From Ampelocalamus luodianensis (Eukaryota > Streptophyta > Magnoliopsida > Poales > Poaceae): a stretch of 64,000 nucleotides of DNA. The notes under the pieces were generated by a model. It did no database searches. It saw only the letters and a program-made list of their open reading frames with translations, and was not told where the DNA came from. The DNA is taken from NCBI GenBank assembly GCA_036346255.1, contig CM070633.1:15314001-15378000 (forward strand), read 5' to 3'. A program made the translations under genes and the position numbers. This document shows, in pieces, positions 35,638 through 47,900 of this stretch (within the stretch, counting starts at the first letter, position 1; the number at the start of each line of letters is the position of its first letter).

Positions 35638-35996
35638 GTGTGTTGTGGTAGCATTCGGGCGACTAGTCAAGGCGGCCCGGTCGGTTGCCTTGTGGGTTGT
35701 GTTGGCTAACCGGTCGACTTTTGTTCTTAGCCATCTTATGGCGCTTTTGCTTCCGCTGTCATTCTTGTATATTGTGTCATTGGCCGGTCGGCTCTTTTGT
35801 AATAACTTTACTTTATGTATGTCATTGTTGAACCTAGTGTTAATTGTTGTATGGAAATGATGTATAATTTTGTGATGATGAGCATGTGCTGCAATTCTGG
35901 GAAGCACATGTCCATTGAGGCTCAGGATATTTGCTTAGTAATGCTAGAACCATATGGAGGTTAAGTATTACTAGTTAAATACCCCGGGTCACCACA

Positions 35997-38900
35997 ATAT
36001 GCTTGGACTTCTGATGGGATCTAGGCTCCTTAGCCTGCGCAATGGCTCCATTATTGTCACAATAGAGATCCATTGGGCCCGAGGCACTCGGAACCATACC
36101 CAATTCAACAATGAAATTCCTTATCCAAACACCTTCCTTCGCAGCTTCAGAAGCCGCAATGTACTCGGCCTCTGTCGTAGAATCAGCAACCGTCCCTTGC
36201 TTGGAACTTTTCCAGCTCACTGCTCCTCCATTCAAAATGAACACATAACCAGATTGCGAACGATAATTAATTTTGTTCGGTTTGGAAGCTTGCATTGGTG
36301 TAACCATTTACAACGAGCTCTTCATCACCGCCATAAACTAGGAACGCATCCTTAGTCCTTCTCAAGTACTTTAGAATGTTTTTCACAGCTGTCCAGTGAC
36401 CTTCACCAGGATCAGCTTGGTATCTACTCGTAACACTTAGAGCATATGATACATCTGGTCGAGTACATATCATGGCATACATGATGGATCCAATAGCTGA
36501 AGCATACGTAATACCATTCATACGGTCTCGCTCATCAGTTGTCGAAGGACACTGACTCTTGCTAAGACTTATGCCATGTGACATAGGTAAGAACCCTTTC
36601 CTGGCATCCTGCATGCTGAACCGAATCAACATCTTGTCAATATAAATACTTTGGCTTAATCCAATTAGCCTTCTTGATCTATCTCTATAGATCTTTATTC
36701 CTAAGATATATGCTGCCTCTCCTAGGTCCTTCATAGAAAAACTATTTTTCAATGATACCTTAACAGATTCCAGCATTGGAATGTCATTCTCGATCAATAA
36801 TATGTCATCTACATATAAGATCAGAATAACGAGTGTGCTCCCACTAACCTTCATGTAAACACAAGGTTCTTCTTTGTTCTTGACGAAACCAAACCTTTTG
36901 ATCTCCTCATCAAAATGTATGTTCCAACTCCGAGATACTTGTTTCAACCCATAAATGGACTTTTGAAGTTTGCATACTTTCGTAGCATTTTTTGGATCGA
37001 CAAAACCTTCAGGCTGTGTCATGTACACATCCTCACTTAGGTTTCCATTAAGAAAAGCCGTTTTGACATCCATTTGCCATATCTCATAGTCAAAATATGC
37101 AGCAATAGCTAGAATGATCCGTATAGATTTAAGCATCGCTACCGGTGAGAAAGTCTCATCGTAGTCAACCCCTTGAACTTGTCGAAACCCTTTTGCGACT
37201 AGTCGAGCTTTATGAATGTGAACATTTCCATCCATATCAATCTTTTTCTTATAGATCCATTTGCACTCAATGGTTTTAACACCATCAAGAGGATCGACCA
37301 GATTCAAAACCTGATTGTCACTCATGGAGTCTATCTCGGATTTCATGGCTTCAAGCCATTTCTCAGAGTCTGGGTCCATCACCGCTTCCTCAAAAGACTT
37401 AGGCTCATCATTATTCAACAATAATACGTCATGCCTATACCTTATAGGCAATTGATGTGGCCTTTTAGATCTACGTGGGGCTGATGCCTCATTTACAGGT
37501 TCAACAACAGTTTGTTCATCCTGTAAAGGTTCAGTAGGAGTTGAAACACTTTCTGATGTTTCCCGAATTTCTTCGAGTTGCACCTTTCTCCCACTGACTT
37601 CTTTTGAAAGAAACTCTTTCTCCAAAAAGACACCATTTCGGGCAACAAAAACTTTGCCTTCTTCCCTGTTGTAGAAGTAATATCCTCTGGTTTTCCTAGG
37701 ATATCCTATAAAGAAGCATTTATCAGACTTGGGTGTGAGTTTATCAGACGTCAAACGTTTAACATAGACATCACATCCCCAAATCCTTAGAAAAGATAAA
37801 CTAGGACTCTTCCCAGTCCACATCTCATATGGTGTCTTATCTACTGATTTTGATGGTAACTTATTTAAAGTGAAAGCGGCAGTTTCAAGAGCGTAACCCC
37901 AAAATTACAATGGCAGATCAGATTGGCTCATCATCGACCGAACCATGTCCAACAAGGTCGATTCGCGCTCGGACACCCCATTCCATTGTGGAGTGCCGGT
38001 GGTGTAAGTCGTGGAATAATTCCACATTGCTTCAAATGATCACCAAATTCATGGCTCAAAATTCACCTCCACGATCGGATCGTAAAGATTTGATTGTCTT
38101 GCCAAGTTGATTCTGTACCTCACTCTGGAACTCCTTGAACTTTTCAAAGGATTCCAACTTGTGCATCATTAAATAGACATATCCATATCTACTATAGTCA
38201 TCGATGAAGGTAATGAAGTACTGAAAACCACCTCTAGCTGTCGTGCTCATTGGTCCACATACATCAGTATGTACGAGTGCCAACAGTCGGACGCCTCTCA
38301 CTCGACCAGTGAAAGGAGTCTTGGTCATCTTTCCGAGTAGGCAAGATTCGCACGTTTCAAATGATTCTAAATCAAATGAGTTTAGAATTCCATCATCATG
38401 GAGCTTCTTCATGCGTTTCTCACTTATGTGACCTAAACGACAATGCCAAATAAAAGTGGAATTCATATTATTAGGCCTAAGCCTTTTCGTATTAATATTA
38501 TAGACGGGTGCAACATCAAGATTCAAAATAAGCAACCCATTCAAAACAGGTGCATAGCCATAAAACACTTCATTCAAAAATATAGAACAACCATTGTTCT
38601 CAATAATGAATTTATAACATTCTGCCATCAAATATGAGGCAGAGATAATGTTTCTACTCATGGTTGGAACGTAATAACAATTATTTAATTCCATAATAAA
38701 TCCTGAAGGCAAAAGTAATGGCAAGGTCCCGACGGCTAATGCAGCAACCCTTGCTTTATTCCCGACGCGAAGATCCATCTCGCCTCTTGCAACTCTCCTA
38801 ATCCTTGTTAGATTCTGCATCGAATTGCAAATATGAGCAACCGATCCGGTATCAAATACCCATGAGTTAACAGAAGAATCAGCAAGAAAAACATCTATAA

Positions 38901-39150
38901 TATTAATACCTGAAGTGGAAGGTTTAGTCCCACCATTCTTTTTTAGATCAGCCAGGTATTTCTTGCAGTTCCTCTTCCAATGGCCTAGCTCCTTGTAGTA
39001 AAAACATTCATTCTCTTGAGTCGGGCCAGACTTAGTCTTGGGCTTAGGCTTATTGGTTTGGATCCTATCCAAAGCTTTAGCCTTACCCTTTCCATTGACT
39101 TTAGTCTTAGCCTTCTTCTTGAAGCTCGTACTCTTTTGCACCATCATCAT
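35997..39150 (-). pseudogene. Copia pol (protease, integrase, RT, RNase H) of C
   Basis: Minus-strand blocks: a zinc knuckle reading CFYYKELGHWKRNC (second Cys replaced by Tyr), protease DTGS, integrase with H-H-C-C finger (HCRLGH...CESCLLGK) and core acids in HTDVCGPM and SDRGGEF, RT with DVKTAFLNG and YVDD (36804-36815), and RNase H with GYTNASFQT (Asp replaced by Asn), EAEYIAASEAAKE and YCDNNGAI. Breaks include frameshifts near 38052 and 37995 (each the loss of one base from a short T or G run), a TAA near 37903, a shift near 36270, and the insertion of S2 at 35996. It encodes no working polyprotein. Confidence 0.88.
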
Positions 39151-39759
39151 ATGACTGTTGCTTTTCTTAATCTTTGTCTTCAGCTTTGAGCATCATATGC
39201 GCGGTGAGATTCTTGTCTAAACTATTCATATGGAAGTTCAGAATGAACAGCCCATAGCTTGCAGGAAGCGAAGCAAGAATCAAATCTGTAGCCAACTCTT
39301 GACTAAGTGGAAAACTAAGTTTTTCCAAGCTCTATGTATAACCAACCATCTTGATTACATGTGGGCTCACCGGACTACCCTCAGCTAGCTTGCACCCAAA
39401 CAATTTCTTTGAGATCTCATATCTCTCAGTTCTTGCGTGTGTCTCAAACATGCCTTTGAGCTCCACGATCATATCGTAGGCCTCAATGTTCTCAAACTGC
39501 TGAAGGTCTGAGTTCATAGCAGCAAGCATGAGACAGCTAACATCAAGGGACTCATCACATGCCTTTTTATAGGCGCTTTTAAGAGCAGCAGCAGCGTTTT
39601 CAGCAGGCACATCTGGAATTGGTTCCTCTAGAACATGTTCCTTTTTATCTTGCCTAAAAACAATTCTTAGGTTGTAGGACCAGTCCGCAAAATTTGTTCC
39701 ATTCAAATTTTCCTTATCAAGTACCGAACGTAAAGCAAAACTGGATGTAGGTACAGCAT
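39151..39759 (-). pseudogene. Copia gag of C
   Basis: The minus strand reads SSFALRSVLDKENLNGTNFADW, then NLRIVFRQDKKEHVLEEPIPD and VELKGMFETHARTERYEI. This is the usual gag start of BARE/RIRE1-type elements. The ATG at 39759-39757 is out of frame with it by one base (ATGCTG where ATGGCTG would be in frame). A stop follows HVIKMVGYT at 39332, and the protein picks up in another frame (SFPLSQELATDLILASLP). Gag would form the virus-like particle. This copy is shifted at both ends and joins pol in a different frame. Confidence 0.8.
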
Positions 39760-41060
39760 AAAATATGCAAAACTAGGACATATGTTCAAAAAGTAACTTG
39801 TATTAAACAATTTAATAAAGATACTCCCACTAAATACCATATCCCTCTTATGACATTATAGTGATTCAAGATCCATAATTAATTAATCTCCTAGTGAGCT
39901 TTGGCATCACTGCTAGAAGGTTAGTGAATATGGTAAGCAACCCTTTGTTAATCATATCTCTATATGACTCTTGTTGTTGGGCAGCATCTCTATGCTCCGG
40001 CACCCAACCCTATGCCCCAAAGTCCATAACCGTTATGATGACCTTGTCAAGTTAGACCAATGCTAAGCGTGTAAGTGTCTGACACAAACCCATCTAGTCA
40101 AGGAGAGTTAATAGCACCCTCCTTTGGCAAGACCTACTATTAAAATACAAGACTTTGGATGGTGCAGCAAATTGGGAGGGCATCAATTTTAACTCAACAT
40201 TAAGTGAGGGAATTTTACTTCTACCATGTCAAGAGCATTCAAAGCAATTAAATAACATGCATAGAAATAAAAGAACAAAAGAAAGGCATTCACAGACAAT
40301 CATATTGTATTGTGATATAGTATGACCCTTCCACAAGGTGAACTCCATGGTCGTGCTTCCTGTGCGCCATGTCTCTAGGTAGCCAAAACCTCCAAGTACT
40401 CCCACTAAACCATTACTGATAACAGCACTAGTGATAAAATACAAAGAGTGAAAAGGCATCAAAAGTCAACACGCAGGCCGTTATACAAATATATATAGCC
40501 TTGGGCTGCAATAAGCATGACACGCAGGTCATGAGCATTACACACATACATGCATCTCATACATTATGGGTCATACTATTCACAAAAACCTACAAAAACA
40601 AGTCAGGCATAGAATCACATTCTATCTAACGTATGACGAGAATTAGCGATACAAAAAACCAAGTTAAGGTCCTAATCCATAGGAGTGGTAACCCGCACCA
40701 AAAGGGCGGAAACCCTATCTATATTCCAAGGTCCTTTTCGGCGGTTCCAATGTAGATCCAATCTACTGCTCCGTCCATGTAAATCGCATTGGATTAATCA
40801 CATTAACCCTTTCCGATCGCAACTCTGATTCGATCAACCAGATTGATCTTCGCATGCTCCATGGATTTACGATCACTGTCTGCCCCGATGGCGGAAACCT
40901 GACCGGTAGAGGCAAGTCGTGATACGACCATGAACACATGATCACAGAATAACGATCATCAATCACCTTACGACCACCACGCATGGACGGTCATATCGAC
41001 CATTACCAAGAACAATCTATCACATAGAACGACCAACAGAAACAGAAATATATCACATCT
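39760..41060 (-). other. Untranslated leader of copia element C, cut by E
   Basis: About 1.3 kb lie between gag and the E insertion; the last 60 bases to the primer-binding site lie at 56397-56456. No convincing frame is present. CATCT at 41056-41060 is the left copy of the E target duplication. Confidence 0.75.
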
Positions 41061-42102
41061 TGTAACATCCCAAGTTTCAGACTTGTGTTTCAAATGTAAG
41101 AAAATGTGTACAAATTAAAACTTTTTCTTACATCATGTATTTCCTGTGTGTACTAAACAATTCTTGTACAAGAGTTGTGGAAATACAAAGTCACAAGTCA
41201 TTTGATCCAAATCTTGACCTTTCAAAAACAATCTTGTCAAATCTTTCGAACATCTCCTGGAAATATTTTTCCTAAGTTCTTGGGATGGTATGTGGCCCCT
41301 CTGAAAAATTTCACAATTTTTAGAAATTGTTTGACTATTTTTAGAGGGCAGTCAAACTTGTTTGACTTTTAGTCTAACCTTGAACCAGTACCTTTTAGAA
41401 TTTTTGGAGAAAAATGCAATGCAGAAAAACCTCTGAAAATTTTACTCAGGGTCAATCACTCAGTCAGCAAGCTCCTGTAAAAATTTCAGAATTTTTAGAG
41501 TTATTTTGCTACCTCTAATAAATCCTCAAAAGTCTATGTCTATTTAAAACCTAGAACCTGGTTCCACTATTCCTTGGGTTTGAGTCGGACTCGGGCTCGA
41601 GCCAGTGGGCTTGACCGAACCAACTAACTGCACCCGGGCTCGCCCTCAGCGCGCGATTGATATCAGTCGTTGGATTTAAATCGCTCAGCCCACGTTCGCG
41701 TAAGCATTCAGACCGTGCGGATGCGCTATTCAATTTGGACCGTTGGATCTCGATCCAACCGTCCAGATTTCTGAGAGCATTTGGACTGTCCGATGGACCC
41801 ATTTAATCGCAGCCGTCCATTTTCAATCCGATGGCTACGATTCCTTTTCACTGTTCTTCTTCCTCCTCTGCCTCTCCGTGCAGTGCGGGTGAGCAATGGC
41901 AGAAAGAGAGAGAGGGCGGCTTTGTTGTGTCACTTCGAGCTTGCTCTCGTCAACGTCTCTCTATGGGGCATTAAATGCGCCCAGGCTTTCGGCTCCTCCA
42001 TCCCGAGTCTCACTTGCCCCCATCATTTCTTGGTCCATGGCTGTAGCATGAACCGAGCCCACCGTGAGCTCTTGTTCTTGCTCGAAACCCTAATCCTCCC
42101 TC

Positions 42103-42110
42103 TATATAAA
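42103..42110 (+). promoter_or_regulatory. TATA box of the E 5' LTR
   Basis: TATATAAA in the context CCCTCTATATAAACCCC, about 1.04 kb into the LTR; the same box is at 52358-52365 in the 3' LTR. Transcription would begin near 42130-42145, so U3 is about 1.07 kb and R/U5 about 4 kb. Confidence 0.7.
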
Positions 42111-42862
42111 CCCCTCTAGGTCCTCCTGGTGTTCCTTTACACCACCCCTAGCTCTTCTCTGTGTTTGAGCTCAGAACCACTTCAAATCCTCAAACCACCA
42201 TTGTTGACCCGAGAGCTCCAATGGCGATCTTGGTGTCCAGTGGTTCACCTTCAATCTTTCTTGTACCCTTTTGAGCTCCTCAACTTCCTTTATATTTCCC
42301 CTAACTTAATTTTGGGTTGCATTTACTGAAATCACTCAATTTTAAGTTTGGAGATTTTTGGATGATTTCACCCCCTTTCTTCTCCAACTCCGTAAGTGGT
42401 TCATTTTGCAATTACTTGCTGTTAGAGTTTCTCTGAGCTATAATGAAGTTATGGTAATGAGTTGGTTCCACTCATTTTGCTCAGAACCTCATTTTCTACT
42501 TCATCTTCCTCGGCTCCGGTGAACTTCATTGTGTTCAAGTCTTCTCCGGCCATCTTTGAAGTTCCTCTCGGTTAAGGTAGCTTCTATTTAGTCCCTAGAA
42601 GTGATAGCACTCGCTTTCCTGGACCGCAGCGGAGCATTTTGCTATTTTCGTGTTTTGCCGAAATGGCCTACTTCTGTGTTTTCCGGCTCGCCGGCGTTCT
42701 AGACCTCCACTGCCGGTGAGGTCATCACCATTTGGTTCGCATCGCTATTGCGAGTCCGTTTTGGTATTTGGTTGGCGCCGCCGCGGCCGGAGTCGCCGGC
42801 GACAAGCCACTGTTCTCGCTCGGGATTTTGCCGGGCGTAGCCTCCCGTTTTCGTCAGATTAT

Positions 42863-43345
42863 TAGGACACAGTAAATGCTTAATCATTGCCAATCATTAG
42901 AAGTATTAATTGTGTCTTAATCTGGCCTAATGTCTCACTGACATGTGGGCCCAACCCCCTGTAATCCCCTCCGCTGGCGCTAATCAGTGTGTTTAGGACA
43001 TCATTAATGTCTAATCATTGATTAGTTAAGTGTCGGCATTATTGTCTGTCGGAAATAACCCCTGTGCCACTGCCAGGTGGGCCCGTAAGCTTAAAACCGA
43101 AAACCAGAAGTCATTAGAGCTAATTTTGGGTTTACTTATTGCTAATCATTGTTAGCAATAAAGGTGTCCGAAATTGCCTTTTTGGGTCACTGATGTGTGG
43201 GCCCTCAGTCCTTAAATCACCTCTGCACAAATTCTTTAGGACACATTAATTGCTAATCATCACTAATCATTGGTCATTAGTAATTAATTATCTGTCCTAA
43301 AATCTCCTTGCGTCTCGCTGCCATGTGGAACCCGTGCACTGTGCA
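42863..43345. repeat. Diverged tandem repeats with TGGGCCC words in the E LTR
   Basis: Four imperfect units of about 120-130 bp. Each carries AGGACA..TTAAT, one or more AATCATT/ATTAG words, and a (G)TGGGCCC-type word (near 42948, 43078 and 43197; altered in the fourth). TGGGCC is a known plant promoter element (site II/TCP). The 3' LTR (53119-53600) has the same units, and copy B has three of them reversed at 21530-21780. Confidence 0.6.
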
Positions 43346-44507
43346 CGTGTGTTAAAGCTTGCATGTGTGACTCGCAGTCACTGACATGCGGCGCCACATG
43401 TCACCGCATAGATTATAACTTCGATCTAGTCCGCCGTCGATCTCGTGATCAACGGCCCAGATCTGAGAAACATTCGGACCATCCGGTTCCCCTCTTCATT
43501 CTGGACCGTCCATCCCACGATCTGCGGCTGAGATCGTGTGTGCAATCGGACTCTCCGATTAGAGGTGTGCTCAGAGCCGTTCATCTTTAGATCTGCGGTC
43601 GTGGTTGGCCGAGGCAACCGCACCGTCCGGTTGCATCCTTCCTCGTGAGCCGTTGGATCTTGATCCAACGGTGGGTTCCTTATAGAGATCGCGTGCGTGC
43701 GCTGTTTTCGGCGCACGTGGGCCGTAGGATGTTAAATCGAGGGCTCTTGAGCGTCCACGTCTTTTATTTCCTTTTGAGTTGGATTTCATTTCTGTAAGTA
43801 TTTATTTATCAACTAAAAATTGTATCAAAATTTTAGAAACTCATAACTAATTCATTTTAAATCCTTTTTAGATGTTTCCAACTGTAATAAATTTCTGTGT
43901 CTCTGTAGTTTCATATGAAAATGCATTTGGGCATGTCTCTGTCACAGAAAATTTTGTAATTCAAATAATTTGATTTCTGCCAATTTCGAATATCCGAAAA
44001 ATAGGATTAAACTTGTTAAATACATATCTTTTTCAGCATAACTCCAACTTGCGCAAGATCAATTTTGTTAAATTCCTCTGCTAGTGTGCTTTAATATGAA
44101 ATAGGTCTTAAACATGTTTATGTTACTGGAGATTGTAATGTGCTAGGTTTACAACTTAGAAAAATCATAAGTAAATCATTATAACTCCAAATTTAGTAAA
44201 CTCAACTTTGCTGTGATTAGGACGACATAAACTACCTACCATAAAAATTGTGAGTTCTAGATAATTATGGAAATTTTCGCCATGAACAGTACCAATAATT
44301 AATTTAGTTGATTTAAATACGCTGAGAAAGAGTAATTTGACTGTAACTTTTGCATCCTAGATCCAAATTGCATGATTCTTGTTCCTAAAATTGTATAAAA
44401 TCATCCTCTAGCTGCTGTGTAAGTTTCATTAGGTTTGAATGTCTTTTGCTGCTAGGTTTTGTTTGGTGTTCTTCGTTCTTATTGGTTTTATCGTATTTTC
44501 GCGTTAG

Positions 44508-45815
44508 GTTCCGAAGAATTTATTGAACCCGAGAATCCTCCTCTGCAGCAAGAACAATCCCAGCAAGGCAAGCAGTTTGATTATGTTAATCCCTATATTT
44601 TTAAGTATTTATGTTGTTTACAAATTGTATGTATGCATTGCTAGTTTGTGTTAAACTATTGTCGGTAGTTGACCTAGTAGATGCATTTCCTTAGGCAAAT
44701 GATTATCCTTTACTACCGTGAGCACTAGGTTATTGCTGTGATTAGAGCTCGTGGATGAGCTCTTGTTACTTAGTAGTTTGCGAATTAATTGCTTAGCCAT
44801 GCTTAGTTTCCGGTAGAAATGGGCGGTTATCGACTTGTCGATAACCTTGATCACATAAAACTTATTATGTTTTATGATTTCAGCCTTGTGCCATGTCTAC
44901 TTATGAAAACTAAAACTGAAAACAAAATGATTTAGACTTGGGCACAATGGTATGTTGGTGTGCTTCTGGGTGTGACTGGAATGGTACCCGGGTCATTAAG
45001 GACCGAGTTACTTGCGCCACCGTACTGAGCATTTTGCGTGCTAACCACACTAGAGGGTATGGGACCTCTCTTGACTTAGTACTTTGGCGTGTATTGACTT
45101 CGGGTCGCAGGAGGTCACAGGAGGGATGGTGTTGGGAGCATTGTAGTGTCCGAAAGACTTCACCCGTGATTGGATTTGTTGTCTTTCGGCTTGCAATGTA
45201 AGCGTATGGGTTTCTATCCATACGAGCGGCTCGTGGTTGATACACAATATTGGAAAATGTCTCGTAGGACTTAGCCGTGCCGGCATACCTTCGGAAGTGT
45301 GCTTTGTGGCTTAAAGGCAGTCTGCAGTGTGGGTACATTGGTACACCCCTGCAGGGTTAAAACTATTCGAATAGCCTCGTCCTAGGTTATGGACACGCTC
45401 GGATACGCTCCGTGAGAACTAGACTACAACTTTTTAATTAAAACTTGATGGGTGGTACGAATCGGGGATTCGTGCTATGTTGTGGTGGCTATTGGGATAG
45501 TCACTTCCAGGTGGTTACTTGTATTTATTATTATTCGCTGTTATATTCATCATCAAAACAGATTTGCAAACTTGCTTTTAAATGTATTACATTATTGCAA
45601 ATAAAGTTGGCTTTGTGCAAAATGAGACATATAACCTCCACTTAAATAAGCTTGCATGTAGCATATGAATAGGTCTGCTATTCCACACGTCAGTCTTGCG
45701 AGTACCTTGTGTACTCATTGTTCTTGCTTAAATATAAATTGTTGCAGAGGAAGAAGGTGAGCTCAATGGGCCTCACTTTTGTGAGCTGTGTTGTGGTAGC
45801 TTGCGGGGCGACTAG
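44508..45815 (+). other. Exon pair embedded in the E 5' LTR
   Basis: After TTTTCGCGTTAG (44507) the frame reads SEEFIEPENPPLQQEQSQQ and ends at CAGCAAG|GCAAGC (44567/44568). After AAATTGTTGCAG (45747) it continues EEEGELNGPHFCELCC to TAG at 45813-45815. The possible GC-AG intron is 1180 nt and the joined frame is open. In the 3' LTR (54759-56066) the donor reads ACAAGC instead of GCAAGC, and Glu/Gln changes occur. The peptide would be strongly acidic with a glutamine-rich middle. Expression is unproven. Confidence 0.45.
44825..44846 (+). other. Perfect 10-bp hairpin in the giant LTR
   Basis: GGTTATCGAC TT GTCGATAACC. It is identical at 34674-34695 (S2) and 55076-55097 (E 3' LTR) and lies inside the putative GC-AG intron. 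It is not retained in copy A. Confidence 0.75.
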
Positions 45816-46149
45816 CTTGGCGGCCCGGTCGGTTGCCTTGTGGGTTGTGTTGGCTAACCGGTCGACTTTTGTTCTTAGCCATCTTATGGCGCTTTTGCTT
45901 CCGCTGTCATTCTTGTATATTGTGGTATTTGGCCGGTCGACTCTTTTGTAATAACTTACTTTATCTATGTCCTTTACTAGACTTGTTAATGTATGTTGTT
46001 TGGAAATGATGTGTAATTTTGTGATGATGTGCATGTGCTGCAATTCTGGGAAGCATATGTCCATCGAGGCTTAGAATGTTTAATTAGTAATGCTAGAACC
46101 ATTTGGAGGTTAAGTGTTACTAGTTGAATATTTCGGGTCCTCACAAAGT

Positions 46150-46162
46150 TGGTATCATAGCC
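46150..46162 (+). promoter_or_regulatory. E primer-binding site
   Basis: TGGTATCATAGCC, four bases after the LTR end, complements the 3' end of initiator tRNA-Met with one mismatch (T for G at position 9). Confidence 0.85.
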
Positions 46163-46825
46163 ATACTGACCGTAGAAACCCCTAGCTTGGTCGCCTTTAG
46201 GATATTTTGAAAACTTACTTTCAAATGGTTCAAGAAGATTTAAGTAAGTTCTCAGATTTTACTCCTTACCTATCTTAGCTTGCTTATCTCACCTTACTCT
46301 TGATTAAGTTTTGAAAAGGTTGTTCCTCTCTTCCTTTCAAAAAACTAGCTACTTATCGATTAAATTGGTTTTGGGAAAACCATGAGTGTTGTAATTTGAA
46401 GGGTTGTCTGTCCATTTTCGAAATTGGGAGCTGCTGGAGCAAGAAGTTTCGGCCAGAAGCTTAAAGAAACAGTTTTGGACAGCTAGCTAGTAATTAGTAA
46501 ATGAGATAGGAAATGAGAGGTTAATTCAACTGAAACTTGTGGGAATAAAAGGGTAAGAAGTGATATGAATTAGCTAAATGCCTAGTACTCTATTGGGTGG
46601 TTATACCTTGGTTTTTGGGCTGCTTTGAGCTAGAGTGAGTTCTGAAATTTTTAGTTTTCTCAAACGATTAATCGTTCTTTCCATACGGGTTAGTCGTTTC
46701 GGGAAGTCGAATTGGTGACTTATGGTCTTATGCTGTTTTGTGGCTATTCTTGAGCCCTTTTTATTGAGTTTGGATTTCCGTGCTTTGGGTCTCGAGTTGT
46801 AGCTAACTTGTCTTAGTGAAACAAG
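46163..46825 (+). other. E leader between primer-binding site and gag
   Basis: About 660 bp without a coding frame of note; it would hold packaging signals. Confidence 0.7.
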
Positions 46826-47900
46826 ATGGCTGGAGGGACTCGTAGTGGTCGGAATCAGCCGGGTAGTCCCGATGAGGAGCTTCCACCTCCTCCGACCATG
46901 GCTGAAGTCCTTATTCAGATCAAACGCAACCGTTCGGAGGACCATAGGGTGTTGGAGGTCATCGCGAGGAACACCTCCACTCCCTCTGGCGCCTCTGGAT
47001 CTGGAGGTGGTGGACATCAGACTTGTGGGGGGCTTGCGGAGTTCCTCCGTACTCAGCCTCCTACCTTCTCCAGGTCTGGGATCCCCTGGACGCGGATGAC
47101 CAGCTGCGTCTGGGTTAGCGGAAGCTCAACGTTGCTCAGTGCCAGGAGCAGGAGCGGGCACTTTTCGCATCCCATCAGTTGGAGGGTGCGACACTCTCAT
47201 GGTGGGAGAACTTCCTCGCCATGCAGCCCGCGGGACACATGGTCTCGTGGGAGGAGTTCAGATCAGCTTTCCGTCGGGCCTATGTCCCCGCCGGCCTGAT
47301 GAAGCTGAAGAAGGAGTTCCTTGCGCTCAAACAAGGGCGCAAATCTGTGACTGAGTACCTCCATGAGTTCAACCATCTTGCGAGGTATGCTCCTGCTGAG
47401 GTGGGCACTGATGAGGCCAAGCAGGAGAAGTTCATGGAGGGTTTGTCTGAGGAGCTTCAGGACAAGCTCTCCATTGTAGACTTCCCCGACTTCCAGACCT
47501 TGGTGGACAAGGCCATCGTCGCCGAGCACAAGGCGAGAGCGCTGGGCGAGTCCCGCAAGCGCAAGTGGGAGGCCCATCAGTCTGCTCGGGCCGGCCTTGT
47601 TCGTCCCCGTGTTGGGCCAGCACCAGGGGCCCACTCTCAGCCTTCACCAGCACCGAGGCCTTCGGCACCAGCTCTACGTCCTCCGCAGGCCGTGATTGAC
47701 CACGCGCGCTGCGATCCACCGCAGGTGTTCCCGCAACCCACCGCCGACGCCACCGCTTCTCGCCACAACAAGGGCCACTATGTGAGTAGTTGCCCTAAGA
47801 AGATTGGAGCGGCCCCTCGTCCTAATGGAGGACGCGGGCAAGGGAGTGGTCACCCACCTGACCAGAAGACCCAGGGCTTGGGGAGCGGCCGAGTCAACCA
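46826..47900 (+). pseudogene. Gag of E (frameshifted)
   Basis: ATG at 46826 opens MAGGTRSGRNQPGSPDEELP, followed by MAEVLIQI and FLRTQPPTFSR. At about 47077-47080 one G is missing (TCTGGGATCC where TCTGGGGATCC keeps frame), after which the protein runs in the frame of 47179. A TAG at 47116-47118 follows. The core of a retrotransposon gag is then clear: GATLSWWENFLAMQPAGHMV, EFRSAFRRAYVP, TEYLHEFNHLARYAP, EKFMEGLSEELQDKL. The zinc knuckle near 47760 is damaged: only the His-Cys end remains (RHNKGHYVSSC), and both first cysteines are gone. Gag and pol probably formed one frame originally. It cannot make full-length gag. Confidence 0.88.

Larger units (their letters stand above)
31153..35996 (+). 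mobile_element. S2: solo giant LTR of family G
   Basis: 4844 bp, from TGTAACATCCCAAGTTTCAG to GGTCACCACA, flanked by a perfect ATATG duplication (31148-31152 and 35997-36001). It sits in the RNase H region of copia pol. It matches the E LTRs at both ends, but its middle (32782-33650) is replaced by a GACCTCC-rich array, and the TATATAAA box of E is degraded to TCTTTACCC near 32274. Confidence 0.9.
41061..46145 (+). repeat. E 5' LTR
   Basis: From TGTAACATCCCAAG to TCGGGTCCTCACA. Along it lie a promoter with TATA box (42103), a donor-like CCGTAAGTGG (42391), TGGGCCC-bearing repeats (42863-43345), a perfect inverted repeat CCGTTGGATC TT GATCCAACGG (near 43652), the embedded exon pair (44508-45815) and a 10-bp hairpin (44825-44846). 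It is unusually long for an LTR, matching its interior in length. Confidence 0.95.
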
